Shown here: one piece after another, positions 8,580 to 17,208 of the stretch
Position numbering within the stretch: the first letter of the stretch is position 1
Layout of the letters: each line of letters starts with the position of its first letter
Origin: an uncultured Methylomonas sp.
GTDB lineage: Bacteria > Pseudomonadota > Gammaproteobacteria > Methylococcales > Methylomonadaceae
Length of the DNA stretch: 42,379 bases
NCBI GenBank assembly: GCA_936941155.1
Contig: CAKZJE010000072.1
Coordinates: 1-42,379, forward strand
Reading direction: 5' to 3'
Program-made: the position numbers and the translations under genes
Notes under the pieces: generated by a model
The model's input: the letters and a program-made list of their open reading frames with translations, nothing else
Database searches by the model: none
What the model was told of the DNA's origin: nothing

Positions 8580-9476
8580 TTACAGATAGTCCTGCATACA
8601 CAGAGCCAAAGCCTCATCCCAAGCTGGCAACATTAATGAAAAACGTGCAGCTATTGCTTGAGTAGAAATTCTGGAGTTATGCGGTCTTTTTGCTGGAGTT
8701 GGATATTGGCTAGTCGGAATTTTTTCGATATTTTTGATTTTCAAATCAACTTTATCAGCCGCTAATTGCGCAATTTTGCTCGCAAAACCATGCCAAGTTG
8801 TTTCGCCAGATGATGTTAAATGATAAATACCGGATGCGAACTCTGCTGCTTGTTTTTCTTTCAACGATTGTTTGACAATTTGCGCCGTGACTTCAGCAAT
8901 TAAACGTGACCAAGTAGGAGTGCCGTGTTGATCGTCAATCACATTTAAAGCTTCTCTTTCTTTCATTAAGCGCAACATAGTCAACAAAAAATTGCCGCCT
9001 CGTGAACCATAAACCCATGAAGTTCGCAAAATTAAATGATCTACGCCTGTTGCTTCAATCGCTTGTTCGCCTGCTAATTTACTCAAGCCATAATAATTCA
9101 CAGGGCTTGTCGCATCGGTTTCGACATAAATACCGTCTTTTGTGCCGTCATATACATAATCAGTCGAATAATGAATGAGCAGCGCGTTCAGTTTTTTGGC
9201 TTCCTCAGCTAGCACTCCCGGCGCAATTCCGTTAATTTGCATAGCGGCTTCTTGGTCGCTTTCCGCTTTATCAACTGCGGTATAGGCAGCAGCATTCACA
9301 ATCACATCAGGTTTAATTTGCGCAACTGCGGCACGAATTGAATCAGAATCAGCAAGGTTCATCGTTGTTCTATCAACCGCAATCACAGTCCCTAACGGCA
9401 TTAATGCGCGTTGTAATTCGTAGCCGACTTGTCCATTTTTGCCAGTGACTAAAATAACCGGAGCTTGGGCACTCAT
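8580..9476 (-). CDS. rfbD: dTDP-4-dehydrorhamnose reductase
   Basis: This enzyme reduces dTDP-4-keto-L-rhamnose to dTDP-L-rhamnose with NAD(P)H, the last step of the pathway. The 298 residues form an extended SDR: Rossmann motif GKNGQVG near residues 12-18, STDYVYDG at 104-111, and the catalytic Y129-x3-K133 in YGLSK. The C-terminal KRPHNSRIST stretch is typical of RfbD. The start overlaps the rfbC stop by four bases (ATGA), so it is coupled and last in rfbBACD. A hairpin follows the stop codon. The product feeds rhamnosylated surface polysaccharide; no glycosyltransferase gene is adjacent. Confidence 0.96.
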   Translation of the reverse strand: MSAQAPVILVTGKNGQVGYELQRALMPLGTVIAVDRTTMNLADSDSIRAAVAQIKPDVIVNAAAYTAVDKAESDQEAAMQINGIAPGVLAEEAKKLNALLIHYSTDYVYDGTKDGIYVETDATSPVNYYGLSKLAGEQAIEATGVDHLILRTSWVYGSRGGNFLLTMLRLMKEREALNVIDDQHGTPTWSRLIAEVTAQIVKQSLKEKQAAEFASGIYHLTSSGETTWHGFASKIAQLAADKVDLKIKNIEKIPTSQYPTPAKRPHNSRISTQAIAARFSLMLPAWDEALALCMQDYL

Positions 9477-10018
9477 GCAAATACCTCCGCATCAATAAAT
9501 GCAACGGCTTTTTGATCTTTTGCCGACAATTCCGGTTGCTCTTGATAATGCCAATCAATCGCTAAGGTAGGATCGTTCCAAGCAATGCTGCGCTCATATT
9601 CAGGTGCGTAATAATCGGTCGTTTTGTACAAAAACTCTGCCGATTCGCTTAATACCACAAAACCATGTCCAAATCCTTCAGGAACCCAAAGTTGTTTTTT
9701 GTTTTCAGCGGATAAAAACTCGCCCACCCATTGACCAAAAGTCGGAGAGTTTTTGCGCAAGTCCACTGCCACATCAAACACCTCACCTGATGTGACACGC
9801 ACTAATTTGCCTTGAGGTTGTTGAATTTGATAATGCAGCCCCCTTAATACGCCTTTTCTGGAGCGCGAGTGGTTGTCTTGAACAAAATTGACAGTTTTAC
9901 CAACGGCTTGATTAAAAACGCGATTATTAAAGCTTTCAAAGAAAAAACCGCGCTCATCACCCCATACTTTAGGCTCAACTACCATCACTTCAGGAATTGC
10001 TGTTGCTGTAATTTGCAT
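9473..10018 (-). CDS. rfbC: dTDP-4-dehydrorhamnose 3,5-epimerase
   Basis: This cupin-fold enzyme epimerises C3 and C5 of dTDP-4-keto-6-deoxyglucose. The 181 residues contain DERGFFFESFN, then NHSRSRKGVLRGLHYQ with the catalytic His62, the GEVFDVAVDLRK strand, and WVPEGFGHGF. The active-site tyrosine region is KTTDYYAPEYERSI, and the protein has the family's IAWNDP ending. The ATG lies two bases after the rfbA stop, and its own stop overlaps rfbD. Order and spacing are those of a single transcript. Confidence 0.96.
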   Translation of the reverse strand: MQITATAIPEVMVVEPKVWGDERGFFFESFNNRVFNQAVGKTVNFVQDNHSRSRKGVLRGLHYQIQQPQGKLVRVTSGEVFDVAVDLRKNSPTFGQWVGEFLSAENKKQLWVPEGFGHGFVVLSESAEFLYKTTDYYAPEYERSIAWNDPTLAIDWHYQEQPELSAKDQKAVAFIDAEVFA

Positions 10019-10020
10019 AA

Positions 10021-10902
10021 TTAACGCCCTTGCGCCAAAATTTTAAACAGATATTGACCATAGCCATTTTTCGCTAACGGTTGTGCCAATGCTTCCAAAT
10101 CTTCATCGCTAATGTAATTCATTCGCCAAGCAATTTCTTCCAAACAAGCGATTTTTAGTCCTTGCCGACGCTCCAAAACTTCCACAAACTGTGACGCTTC
10201 TAGCAATGACTCATGTGTGCCTGTATCCAGCCACGCATAACCACGCCCCATCAGAGAAACTTCTAATTGGTTATATTCTAAATAGCGTTTATTAACATCG
10301 GTAATTTCCAATTCACCACGATGTGATGGTTGAATATTAGCTGCAATATCAACAACTTGTTGGTCATAGAAATAAAGCCCAGTGACTGCGTAATTTGATT
10401 TAGGTTGTTTAGGCTTTTCTTCTAAACTCACTGCGCGATGCTCTTTATCAAACTCAACTACGCCATAACGCTCAGGGTCATGAACTTGATAAGCAAATAC
10501 GGTTGCGCCGCTGGTTTTTTGTGAAGCTGTGCTTAATAAATGGGCAAAATCATGTCCATGAAAAATATTATCGCCCAAGACTAATGCGCTTGGGTGATTG
10601 CCAACAAAATCTTTGCCGATAATAAATGCTTGTGCCAAGCCATCCGGTGAAGGCTGTGGTGCATAGCTGATGTTCAATCCCCATTGTGAACCGTCACCGA
10701 GGACGAATTCAAACAGCGGCAAATCTTGTGGCGTAGAGATAATCAAAATATCGCGGATGCCAGCAAACATCAGGGTGCTGAGCGGATAATAAATCATGGG
10801 TTTGTCATAAATTGGCAGCAATTGTTTAGAAACTGCTTTGGTCACAGGATACAAACGTGTACCTGAACCGCCTGCCAAAATAATACCTTTGCGTGTTGTC
10901 AT
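10021..10902 (-). CDS. rfbA: Glucose-1-phosphate thymidylyltransferase
   Basis: This enzyme makes dTDP-glucose from glucose-1-phosphate and dTTP, the entry and feedback-controlled step for dTDP-rhamnose. The 293 residues open with [20 protein letters not shown], the nucleotidyltransferase signature loop, then [18 protein letters not shown]. Also present are [26 protein letters not shown], and TGLYFYD with GELEITDVN. The ATG shares its first base with the rfbB stop (TAATG), so the two are directly coupled. Length and all motifs are standard. Confidence 0.97.
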   Translation of the reverse strand: MTTRKGIILAGGSGTRLYPVTKAVSKQLLPIYDKPMIYYPLSTLMFAGIRDILIISTPQDLPLFEFVLGDGSQWGLNISYAPQPSPDGLAQAFIIGKDFVGNHPSALVLGDNIFHGHDFAHLLSTASQKTSGATVFAYQVHDPERYGVVEFDKEHRAVSLEEKPKQPKSNYAVTGLYFYDQQVVDIAANIQPSHRGELEITDVNKRYLEYNQLEVSLMGRGYAWLDTGTHESLLEASQFVEVLERRQGLKIACLEEIAWRMNYISDEDLEALAQPLAKNGYGQYLFKILAQGR

Positions 10903-11969
10903 TAACGTGCCTCGTAATTTTTGCTAATCCAATTTTGGTAACTGCCATTCGCAATATTGTCAACCCAAGCGCGGTTTTCCAAATACCATGTGACAGTTTT
11001 TCTAATTCCAGATTCAAACGTTTCAGCAGGTTGCCAGCCAATTTCACTGGCAATTTTGCTAGGGTCAATTGCATAGCGGCGATCATGTCCGGGGCGGTCT
11101 TTTACATAAGTAATTAACTCGTTATGTGGACGATAAGGTGAGTCTGGCACGAGTTCATCTAAAATAGCGCAAACGGTATGCACGATTTCCAAATTGGTTT
11201 TTTCGTAATTGCCGCCAACATTATAAACTTCGCCAACTTTGCCTTTTTCAAGCACTGCTGCAATCGCGCTGCAATGATCTTGCACAAATAGCCAATCGCG
11301 GATGTTTTGCCCGTCGCCATAAATTGGCAATGCTTTTCCTTGCAACGCATTCATAATCAACAGTGGAATGAGTTTTTCAGGAAATTGAAAAGGTCCATAG
11401 TTGTTTGAACAATTCGTTGTTAGCGTTGGCAAACCATAAGTGTGATGATAAGCACGCACCAGATGGTCAGACGATGCTTTCGACGCTGAATAAGGGCTAT
11501 TCGGTGCGTAAGGATTGGTTTCAGAAAACGCTGGTGCATCTGCGGTTAATGAACCATAAACTTCATCAGTTGAAATGTGCAAAAAGCGAAATGCGGTTTT
11601 GCGATCTTCCGTTAAACCATTCCAAAAGGCGCGAGTTGCTTCTAACAAGTGGAATGTGCCAACCACATTGGTTTGAATAAAATCTTCAGGGCCATGAATT
11701 GAGCGGTCAACATGACTTTCAGCGGCAAAATTAACAATCATATCGGGCTGATGCTCTGCTAATAATGTATCCACTAAAGCTCTATCACCAATATCACCTT
11801 TCACAAAAACATGCCGTGTTTCACCGTTTAAAGCGGCTAGATTTTCTGGATTTCCCGCATAAGTGAGTTTATCCAAATTAACAATTTTGTGATCTGTGTT
11901 TTTAAACTGATGATGGACAAAATTTGCGCCAATAAACCCTGCGCCACCTGTAACTAAAATGACTTTCAC
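10902..11969 (-). CDS. rfbB: dTDP-glucose 4,6-dehydratase
   Basis: This enzyme oxidises and dehydrates dTDP-glucose to the 4-keto-6-deoxy sugar with bound NAD+. The 355 residues hold the Rossmann loop GGAGFIG (8-14), [11 protein letters not shown], the STDEVYG active-site stretch (133-139) and the Y160-x3-K164 pair in YSASK. It continues with [18 protein letters not shown] and [13 protein letters not shown]. The start is GTG rather than ATG; a perfect AAGGAGG lies 4 bases upstream and settles it. It is first in rfbBACD, and a promoter candidate lies about 100 bases upstream. Confidence 0.97.
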   Translation of the reverse strand: MKVILVTGGAGFIGANFVHHQFKNTDHKIVNLDKLTYAGNPENLAALNGETRHVFVKGDIGDRALVDTLLAEHQPDMIVNFAAESHVDRSIHGPEDFIQTNVVGTFHLLEATRAFWNGLTEDRKTAFRFLHISTDEVYGSLTADAPAFSETNPYAPNSPYSASKASSDHLVRAYHHTYGLPTLTTNCSNNYGPFQFPEKLIPLLIMNALQGKALPIYGDGQNIRDWLFVQDHCSAIAAVLEKGKVGEVYNVGGNYEKTNLEIVHTVCAILDELVPDSPYRPHNELITYVKDRPGHDRRYAIDPSKIASEIGWQPAETFESGIRKTVTWYLENRAWVDNIANGSYQNWISKNYEAR

Positions 11970-12074
11970 AAAACCTCCTTAAAAATGATAAAAAAATAGT
12001 GTTTGTTAATTAACTAACGATGATCTTGATGAATAAAATTGCTGCAAAACCATGAAATGAAATAGATGCAAAGC

Positions 12075-12104
12075 ATTATATTCGAGTCAACTGATTTTAC
12101 ACAA
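12075..12104 (-). promoter_or_regulatory. Candidate promoter of the rfbBACD operon
   Basis: On the minus strand: -35 TTGTGT (12104-12099), 18-base spacer, -10 TATAAT (12080-12075). The perfect -10 is the main support. The leader to the rfbB GTG would be about 100 bases. Confidence 0.45.
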
Positions 12105-12153
12105 TAAAGTAGGTTATTGCTGTAGAACCACAGAAAATACTGCACTAGAACAC

Positions 12154-12187
12154 ATTTTTTACGCTAATTTTTTACGCTAATTTTTTA
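12154..12187 (+). repeat. Short direct repeat, 13-bp unit
   Basis: ATTTTTTACGCTA occurs twice back to back (12154-12166, 12167-12179), followed by a partial third unit ATTTTTTA. It lies upstream of the candidate promoter of the small membrane protein. Confidence 0.7.
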
Positions 12188-12261
12188 TTTGCAACAAAAA
12201 CAAGATTTGCACTGAAACAAAATAGCAAAGAACTTATGCTGAACTCACTAGCACTTTACGT

Positions 12262-12267
12262 TATAAT
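12262..12267 (+). promoter_or_regulatory. Candidate -10 box for the small membrane protein gene
   Basis: A perfect TATAAT lies 102 bases before the ATG at 12370. No good -35 hexamer is seen at the expected spacing (CTGAAC is the nearest), so this is tentative. Confidence 0.3.
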
Positions 12268-12369
12268 ACCCTATTGTTGTCACTGCATTTAAAGTGATAG
12301 GCGTTAAGTGATGATACGCTTAACTGATTATTGGCTCTTAGGCTGTTGTTTTTAGGAATACAAAATAAT

Positions 12370-12696
12370 ATGAAAAAAATTAACTTTGCGTTAGTAAGAT
12401 TGCTTCAATTTGTGGTTTTCGTGGTTTTTACCGCCACTGTATTGATTTATTTCTCTGCAATGGTGTTATTACCACTCGATGCAGTGGCAATCATGATTAA
12501 ATTCTTAGGTTTGTTTGGATTAAACACATTGCTTGGAGCTGTGATTGCAATTCCTGTGGTGAGTTATTTAGCTCTGTCTGCGTATAAAATTCCAGGACTT
12601 GGAAAAATGCTGATTGATACAGGACTTGAATTAGTGAGCACTGGCAAAACTAAAGTTGAAGCCTTTAATGCGGTAGCAGAAAGCGTTAAAGCGTAA
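12370..12696 (+). CDS. Small two-helix membrane protein, function unknown
   Basis: This 108-residue protein starts MKKINFALVRLLQ. The first membrane helix is about residues 12-34 (FVVFVVFTATVLIYFSAMVLL) and the second about 41-66 (IKFLGLFGLNTLLGAVIAIPVVSYLA). A short cytoplasmic or periplasmic tail, KIPGLGKMLIDTGLELVSTGKTKVEA, follows. The first 13 codons of the longer frame (TTG at 12331) have no supporting ribosome binding site, so the ATG is preferred; an AGGA is present but rather far upstream. No known family is recognised. The gene stands alone, bounded downstream by an inverted repeat that could end transcription. Confidence 0.6.
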   Translation: MKKINFALVRLLQFVVFVVFTATVLIYFSAMVLLPLDAVAIMIKFLGLFGLNTLLGAVIAIPVVSYLALSAYKIPGLGKMLIDTGLELVSTGKTKVEAFNAVAESVKA

Positions 12697-12704
12697 TCGC
12701 AATC

Positions 12705-12740
12705 TTGTAGAGACGTTGTTGTCATGCAATGTCTCTACAA
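12705..12740. repeat. GTAGAGAC inverted repeat, copy A
   Basis: TTGTAGAGACGTTG and CAATGTCTCTACAA form an almost perfect stem around an 8-base loop. It lies between convergent genes and may act as a bidirectional transcript end. It belongs with 18988, 20566 and 26148. Confidence 0.75.
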
Positions 12741-12801
12741 ATTTTATTTTAAAACTGTTTTTTCACCGCTTTATATCACTCTAACCGCTCTAAGCGTTTT
12801 G

Positions 12802-13083
12802 TTAATCCCACAAATGCGCAATTCTTGAACCGACTTGCTCTCTTAAGTTGCGATTCATTTCAAACTCGTTATTCAACGCATCAATCACAATTAAAGTATC
12901 GCTAGTTTCAATATTATCGCGAATCACTTCTTTAGCTTCCAACGCGCGTTTTTCTGAATTAATGTACCAAAGTCCGTCTTGCACTTGAATGCACGCGCCT
13001 AAGCTTTTCAATGCCTGCATAAGTTTTGCGTAGTTTTGTTCTGTGTTGTTAGACCGATAAGAAACAAATAAATTGTTGGTCAT
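12802..13083 (-). CDS. SinR/Cas2-like small protein, orphan
   Basis: The sequence opens NNLFVSYRSNNTEQNYAKLMQALKSLG, continues IQVQDGLWYINSEKRALEAKEVI and then TSDTLIVIDALNNEF. This beta-alpha-beta pattern (a first strand ending in Y, then D/N-x-x-x-x-x-Y, W-Y-I/V in the middle, and LIVID) matches small ferredoxin-fold proteins annotated as SinR family or Cas2-like. No cas1, other cas gene or CRISPR array is in the window, so a CRISPR role is unlikely. The length of 93 residues is normal for this family. Related Cas2/VapD folds can be RNases or toxins, but no activity is shown here. The gene is flanked by intergenic sequence on both sides. Confidence 0.6.
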   Translation of the reverse strand: MTNNLFVSYRSNNTEQNYAKLMQALKSLGACIQVQDGLWYINSEKRALEAKEVIRDNIETSDTLIVIDALNNEFEMNRNLREQVGSRIAHLWD

Positions 13084-13179
13084 ATTGAAAACTCCTGACT
13101 CAATAGTTTGCTGATGTATTAAACGTTTAAAGCAAGATTATATCGCTGTGACATCCTCTCAGGCTAACAATTAAACTGT

Positions 13180-13857
13180 TTATTTTACTTTTTTGTAATA
13201 GCCATTAAAAGTGACATTAAGCCCGCCACATTGACCATTATCGTTATTGACGGTCAGCGCGTTTTTCCCTAGCAACAACACAAATTCGCAGCCATTTTCA
13301 TCTTTATAACTCACTTGCTCGCCTTGCAAATCAAAAGTTCCAGCCACTTCACCGATATGCACATTGCCGGTTTTGGTATCGCCCACCCATACGGCATTGC
13401 CGAGCAGTTTAATTTTGCCTTTTTCAGGAGAAGAAAGCGTTAACGAAGCAGAATGATAATCCGGTTTGCCTTTTGCGTTATATCGTAAATATTCGCCTTT
13501 AATATTGGTAGTCGAAGCAGGCGCGGGAGCAGTATTAACGATAATATTGTTATTGTTTAAAACCATAATCCGATCTTGATAGGCTTTTTCTATACAGCGA
13601 TTAGTTTGGCAAATATTACGAATGGTTTTTAACCACGCAGATTGCTGTTTTATAAATTCGGATTGATTTGCACTATTTGCCTTTCCGTTGTTAAAAGCCG
13701 CAGCCATTTCATCGTCTAAAGCAGAAAGCGATTGATCTTGGCAAATAGCTTTTTCAACTAACGTTGTGGCTTTGTTGCAATCAAAGCTCGCGGCAAGCGC
13801 GATGCTTGAAAATGTTCCTAAAACTGTAAAACTTAACATGCGCATATAGTTAAACAT
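13180..13857 (-). CDS. Periplasmic LprI-like (DUF1311) N-terminal domain protein
   Basis: The start is the ATG at 13857 (MFNYMRMLSF), with AAGGAG 7 bases upstream; a frame five codons longer lacks that support. A signal peptide is clear (LSFTVLGTFSSIALAA), with cleavage near residue 24. The mature N-terminus SFDCNKATTLVEKAICQDQSLSALDDEMAAAF, followed by QSAWLKTIRNIC and CIEKAYQDRI, is the four-cysteine LprI/DUF1311 helical domain. The C-terminal ~100 residues (GEYLRYNAKG onwards) look like a separate beta-rich domain with one Cys pair (C in ENGCEF and in GQCGG). LprI homologues inhibit lysozyme; whether this one does is not shown. Monocistronic by its spacing. Confidence 0.8.
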   Translation of the reverse strand: MFNYMRMLSFTVLGTFSSIALAASFDCNKATTLVEKAICQDQSLSALDDEMAAAFNNGKANSANQSEFIKQQSAWLKTIRNICQTNRCIEKAYQDRIMVLNNNNIIVNTAPAPASTTNIKGEYLRYNAKGKPDYHSASLTLSSPEKGKIKLLGNAVWVGDTKTGNVHIGEVAGTFDLQGEQVSYKDENGCEFVLLLGKNALTVNNDNGQCGGLNVTFNGYYKKVK

Positions 13858-13969
13858 GACTTTCTCCTTCAATAAATTAAGATGACGATGAGATTATTTT
13901 TGTAATGCAATAAAACATATTTTAAAACGATTGCCTATAAAAACCATTACGCTCAAATGATAAGTTACT

Positions 13970-14016
13970 GAAAAATTTTTAAGACGACCGGTCGTTTTGA
14001 AAATTTCAGAGCATTC
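13970..14016 (+). repeat. ACGACCGGTCGT palindromic intergenic element, copy 3
   Basis: The perfect palindrome lies at 13984-13995 in the arms GAAAAATTTTTAAG and TTTGAAAATTTCAGAGCATTC. It sits about 100 bases upstream of the GTPase-cluster operon. Its flanks match copy 4, at the other end of that operon, in reverse orientation. Confidence 0.85.
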
Positions 14017-14114
14017 CAACAACTGACAAAATCTATTTTGCGTAACATAAGTTAAGAAAAATTACGCTATACTGACGCAATTATAAATCTATTACGTTAT
14101 AGGGAGTCATCACT

Positions 14115-14687
14115 GTGTCTGAGCCAATAGAACCAAGCAAAACAAACACCCCACAACTCGCAGCGTCATCAGCTGCATCTGAACATGCAACAGGGTTTGC
14201 AACAGAAAGCGGGCAAAGCGTTGACAAAATTCGCGATATTATTTTTGGCGGACAAATGCGTGAATATGAAGCGCGGTTTGCAGCGGTAGAAAATCGTTTA
14301 AACAAAGAATCAACACGCTTACGCCAAGATATGGCAGATAGAATGGATGCGTTGGAAAATTTGGTATTGCGTGAATTTGAAACCTTAAGCAATAAATTGC
14401 AAACCGAAAAGAAAGAACGCAATGAAAGTTTGTTGACGGTCGAGTCGCTCTTGAAAAAAGCCGATGATTTACTTAATCAACGTTTAGGTGATCTGGAAAA
14501 TAAAACCTTAGATGAAATCCGCAAATTGCGCACTCAAGAATATGAAGATATTAAAAATGTTCGCAGTCATTTACAGGATTTGCGTGAAGAATTGAATACT
14601 CAAATTGATCGCGAAATTGACGCACTGCGTAAATCAAAAGTTGATAAAGCCGGCATTGCTGCGTTGTTTGCAGGCGGCAATTCTTAA
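14115..14687 (+). CDS. Coiled-coil protein, first gene of the GTPase/OmpA cluster
   Basis: This 190-residue soluble protein has no signal peptide. Residues 1-33 are low-complexity (S/T/A/P-rich). A conserved-looking linker IRDIIFGGQMREYEARFAAVENRL at 39-62 is followed by an almost continuous coiled coil to about residue 175, with repeated E/K/L heptads such as LENLVLREFETLSNKLQTEKKERNE. The tail is AGIAALFAGGNS. The GTG at 14115 has AGGGAG about 9 bases upstream; no in-frame ATG lies nearby. A possible -10, TATACT, sits at 14068. The gene lies 59 bases before an OmpA-like membrane protein and then a Ras-like GTPase. I recall similar IFGGQM proteins beside such clusters in other bacteria, but no function is established. 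A scaffold role is inference. Confidence 0.75.
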   Translation: MSEPIEPSKTNTPQLAASSAASEHATGFATESGQSVDKIRDIIFGGQMREYEARFAAVENRLNKESTRLRQDMADRMDALENLVLREFETLSNKLQTEKKERNESLLTVESLLKKADDLLNQRLGDLENKTLDEIRKLRTQEYEDIKNVRSHLQDLREELNTQIDREIDALRKSKVDKAGIAALFAGGNS

Positions 14688-14746
14688 CGCTGTTTAACAC
14701 AGGCGGCACTAACCGACCTTTTAAAAAGCGTTACGCTTATAAATCT

Positions 14747-16702
14747 ATGACAGTCGATGCCAATCAGCCCTCGGAAAAAAATCAGCCCCACACTTCTGAC
14801 GACGCGCAAACCTTAGAGCAACTTATTGAAAAAAAACGCTATCAAGCTTTAAAAGCGTTGTTGTTAGCTGAAGAGTCTGAGCGTCTTGCAAGTTTAGAGC
14901 ACTATATTCATCATCCTGATGCGCATATCGAAAAAATTGCCCCGCTGTTGGCGCAGGCAATTCAGCAAGCGAATTTAGCCTCTATTTATCAAGCACTTGA
15001 ATTAAATACCATTGTGCAAGATAAAATTATCGAATCTGTGCAAAATGACACGGCAATGTACACGCAAGCGTTGTATCCGGTTATTTTGCCTGCGATAAAA
15101 AAATCAATTGCAGAAGCATTTAAAGAAATGATGCAATCGCTGAATTATGCGATTGAACAAGGCTTTTCGTTAAATCGTTTTGCATGGCATTTTGAGGCGT
15201 GGCGCAGCGGTGTGCCGTATCGAGAAGTGGTGTTACGCCACACGTTATCCTTTCGGGTTGAACAAGTTTTTTTAATTCATCGCGAATCCGGCTTATTAAT
15301 TCGCCATCTTTCCAGCGCGGGCGTACAACAACTGCGTGATAGCGACGCGGTTTCTGCCATGCTCACCGCCATTCAAGATTTTATTAAAGACTCGTTTTCG
15401 GTCAATGATTCCGATCATTTAGACACGGTAGAAATTGGCGATTACACGGTTTTTTTAACCCGTGATAGCAATGCAGTTCTGGCTTGCGTGATTTGGGGTA
15501 TGGCACCTTATGCCCTGCGTGAGGTTTTTGATAATGCTTTGCGGGTGATTGATAAAAATTATGGCGAGTTAGTTAGCAATTTTGATGGCGACAGCAGCCT
15601 GTTAGAACCTGTTGATGCGATTTTGCACAGTTGTTTGTTATTTAAAGACAACAGCACGTTTAAAAAAAAAGATGCGTCCATCAAAAACTTTGCTATTTTG
15701 CTGCTGCTAATATTCGTGGGAGTGGGTTATTGGCGTTATGACAATTGGCAATTTCAGCAACGCGCCGAGCACTATTTGCAAGCTTTGCAACAAACCGCTG
15801 GCGTGATTATTACCAGTCATTCGTATGATGGCAAAAAACTGCTGATTAAAGGCTTGTACGACCCTTTAACTCAAAATCCGCAACAGCGGAGCGCACAATT
15901 TGGTTTAAAACCCCAACAAATCACCAGCCAATGGCAAACGTATCAATCTTTAGAACCTTTTTTTGTTGAACAACGCTTAACGCGCTTGTTGCAACCGCCG
16001 AATACAGTAAGTCTACATGTTAGCAACAACACGTTAATTCTGGCAGGCGCGGCGAGTAAAAGCTGGCTGAAACAACTCGATTTATTACCCCCCGTGCTGA
16101 TTGGCGTTGATAAAATAGACACCCATGCGTTGAAAACTTATCTACAGGCAATTACTGAATTATTGCAACCCCCGCCCACTGTCACAATGGAATTTAAAGA
16201 GCTGAATTTGCTCGTACAAGGCACGGCTTCCTTGGATTGGATTCAATCGTTGCCGGGAAAATTGATGACACTGCCTTTTGTGCAAAGTTACGATATTAAA
16301 AATTTAACCTTTAGTGAGGCGGCGCAATTACAACAGTTAGTCGAAAGTCTGGAAAAAACCTCTATTTATTTTGCTAACGAACAAGCCACGCCTACCGATG
16401 CGGAACAGAAAGATGTGGCATTAGTTGCCGACACCATAAAGCAACTGCAAGCTCTTTCCGTGCAGCTTAATAAACCTGTTGAAATTATTGTGATTGGACA
16501 AACAAACAGCGATGGCACGATTAAATTTAATCAAAATCTTGCTCAAAAACGAGCGGAATACATGATAGAACAACTCAAAACGCACGGTATTCTATCGGGC
16601 TTAAAAACAGCAATGAAAACAGACCGCAAATATGAAAAAACAGGCAAAGAATTGCATCGAAAAACCAGCTTTAAAGTTATTTTCACTGGAGTAGACGAGT
16701 AA
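14747..16702 (+). CDS. Single-pass membrane protein: cytoplasmic longin/roadblock-like region plus periplasmic BON-like and OmpA-like domains
   Basis: This 651-residue protein has no N-terminal signal; the one membrane helix is at about 314-328 (NFAILLLLIFVGVGY), so residues 1-310 should be cytoplasmic. Residues 165-300 (FLIHRESGLLIRHLS, SAMLTAIQDFIKDSF, EIGDYTVFLTRDSNAVLACVIWG, then an NYGELVSNFDGD helix) resemble longin/roadblock-type regulators of small GTPases; this is pattern recognition, not a search. Outside, two similar BON-like segments follow (LLQPPNTVSLHV... at 414-460 and LLQPPPTVTMEF... at 472-525). The final OmpA/MotB-type domain (about 537-650) has IIVIGQTNSDG and FNQNLAQKRAEYM; the arginine of the peptidoglycan-binding motif is kept, while the aspartate is shifted (TNSDG for TDxxG). 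It overlaps the GTPase gene by one base (TAATG). No clear ribosome binding site was seen at its ATG. Confidence 0.8.
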   Translation: MTVDANQPSEKNQPHTSDDAQTLEQLIEKKRYQALKALLLAEESERLASLEHYIHHPDAHIEKIAPLLAQAIQQANLASIYQALELNTIVQDKIIESVQNDTAMYTQALYPVILPAIKKSIAEAFKEMMQSLNYAIEQGFSLNRFAWHFEAWRSGVPYREVVLRHTLSFRVEQVFLIHRESGLLIRHLSSAGVQQLRDSDAVSAMLTAIQDFIKDSFSVNDSDHLDTVEIGDYTVFLTRDSNAVLACVIWGMAPYALREVFDNALRVIDKNYGELVSNFDGDSSLLEPVDAILHSCLLFKDNSTFKKKDASIKNFAILLLLIFVGVGYWRYDNWQFQQRAEHYLQALQQTAGVIITSHSYDGKKLLIKGLYDPLTQNPQQRSAQFGLKPQQITSQWQTYQSLEPFFVEQRLTRLLQPPNTVSLHVSNNTLILAGAASKSWLKQLDLLPPVLIGVDKIDTHALKTYLQAITELLQPPPTVTMEFKELNLLVQGTASLDWIQSLPGKLMTLPFVQSYDIKNLTFSEAAQLQQLVESLEKTSIYFANEQATPTDAEQKDVALVADTIKQLQALSVQLNKPVEIIVIGQTNSDGTIKFNQNLAQKRAEYMIEQLKTHGILSGLKTAMKTDRKYEKTGKELHRKTSFKVIFTGVDE

Positions 16703-17205
16703 TGAAGATTATTCAAAAGAAAGTGTGTTTATTAGGCGACTTTGGGGTGGGCAAAACCAGCTTAGTCGCACGATTTGTCACCAATGCGTTTCCAGAAAAA
16801 TACTTAACTACGGTTGGAGTAAAAATGGATACCAAAACAGTTGCTATCAACGATGAATTACAGGCTAAATTAATTTTGTGGGATATTGCTGGCGAATCGG
16901 CGTTAAATACTAAAACCAGCAGCTATTTGCGTGGCAGTGCCGGCTTGATTTTTGTTGCAGATGGAACGCGCGAAAACACTTTAACCAGTGCGCTACAACT
17001 CAAACAAGAGGCTGATAATTTATTAGGCGCAGTGCCTTTTGTGTTGCTGATTAATAAACACGATTTAATTGCGGAATGGGATATTTCTGAAACGGTTGTG
17101 GATGAGCTAAAACAACAAGGTTGGCAAGTTTTTTACTCCAGTGCAAAAACCGGCGAGAACGTAGAACAAGCACTGCTTTTATTAGCACAAAATTTGGTTG
17201 GCTAA
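16702..17205 (+). CDS. Ras/Rab-like small GTPase
   Basis: This 167-residue single-domain protein has all five G motifs: P-loop GDFGVGKTS (12-20), switch I threonine T37 in TTVGVK, WDIAGE (60-65), NKHD (118-121) and SAK (147-149). The spacing is that of eukaryotic Rab/Ras, not of Era or Obg. The residue that is catalytic glutamine in Ras (Q61) is glutamate here (E65 in DIAGES), which would be expected to change intrinsic GTPase rate. No C-terminal cysteine for lipidation is present; membrane contact would have to come from the partner. The start shares a base with the stop of the OmpA-like gene, and the kinase gene follows after three bases, so all three are co-translated. Bacterial Ras-like GTPases such as MglA work with roadblock/longin partners; the upstream gene may supply one. 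Confidence 0.93.
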   Translation: MKIIQKKVCLLGDFGVGKTSLVARFVTNAFPEKYLTTVGVKMDTKTVAINDELQAKLILWDIAGESALNTKTSSYLRGSAGLIFVADGTRENTLTSALQLKQEADNLLGAVPFVLLINKHDLIAEWDISETVVDELKQQGWQVFYSSAKTGENVEQALLLLAQNLVG

Positions 17206-17208
17206 ACT

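Larger units (their letters stand above)
11970..12369. other. 400-bp divergent intergenic region
   Basis: It separates rfbB (minus) from a small membrane-protein gene (plus). It holds a promoter candidate for each direction and a short direct repeat at 12154-12187. A TTG-initiated extension of the downstream frame to 12331 exists but is not favoured. Nothing else was recognised. Confidence 0.5.

Noticed and set aside
8580-11969. rfbBACD as part of a large O-antigen island
   Set aside because: Only the four dTDP-rhamnose genes are present; no glycosyltransferase, flippase or polymerase is in the window.
12802-13083. CRISPR locus suggested by the Cas2-like protein
   Set aside because: No cas1, no other cas gene and no repeat-spacer pattern were found on either side.
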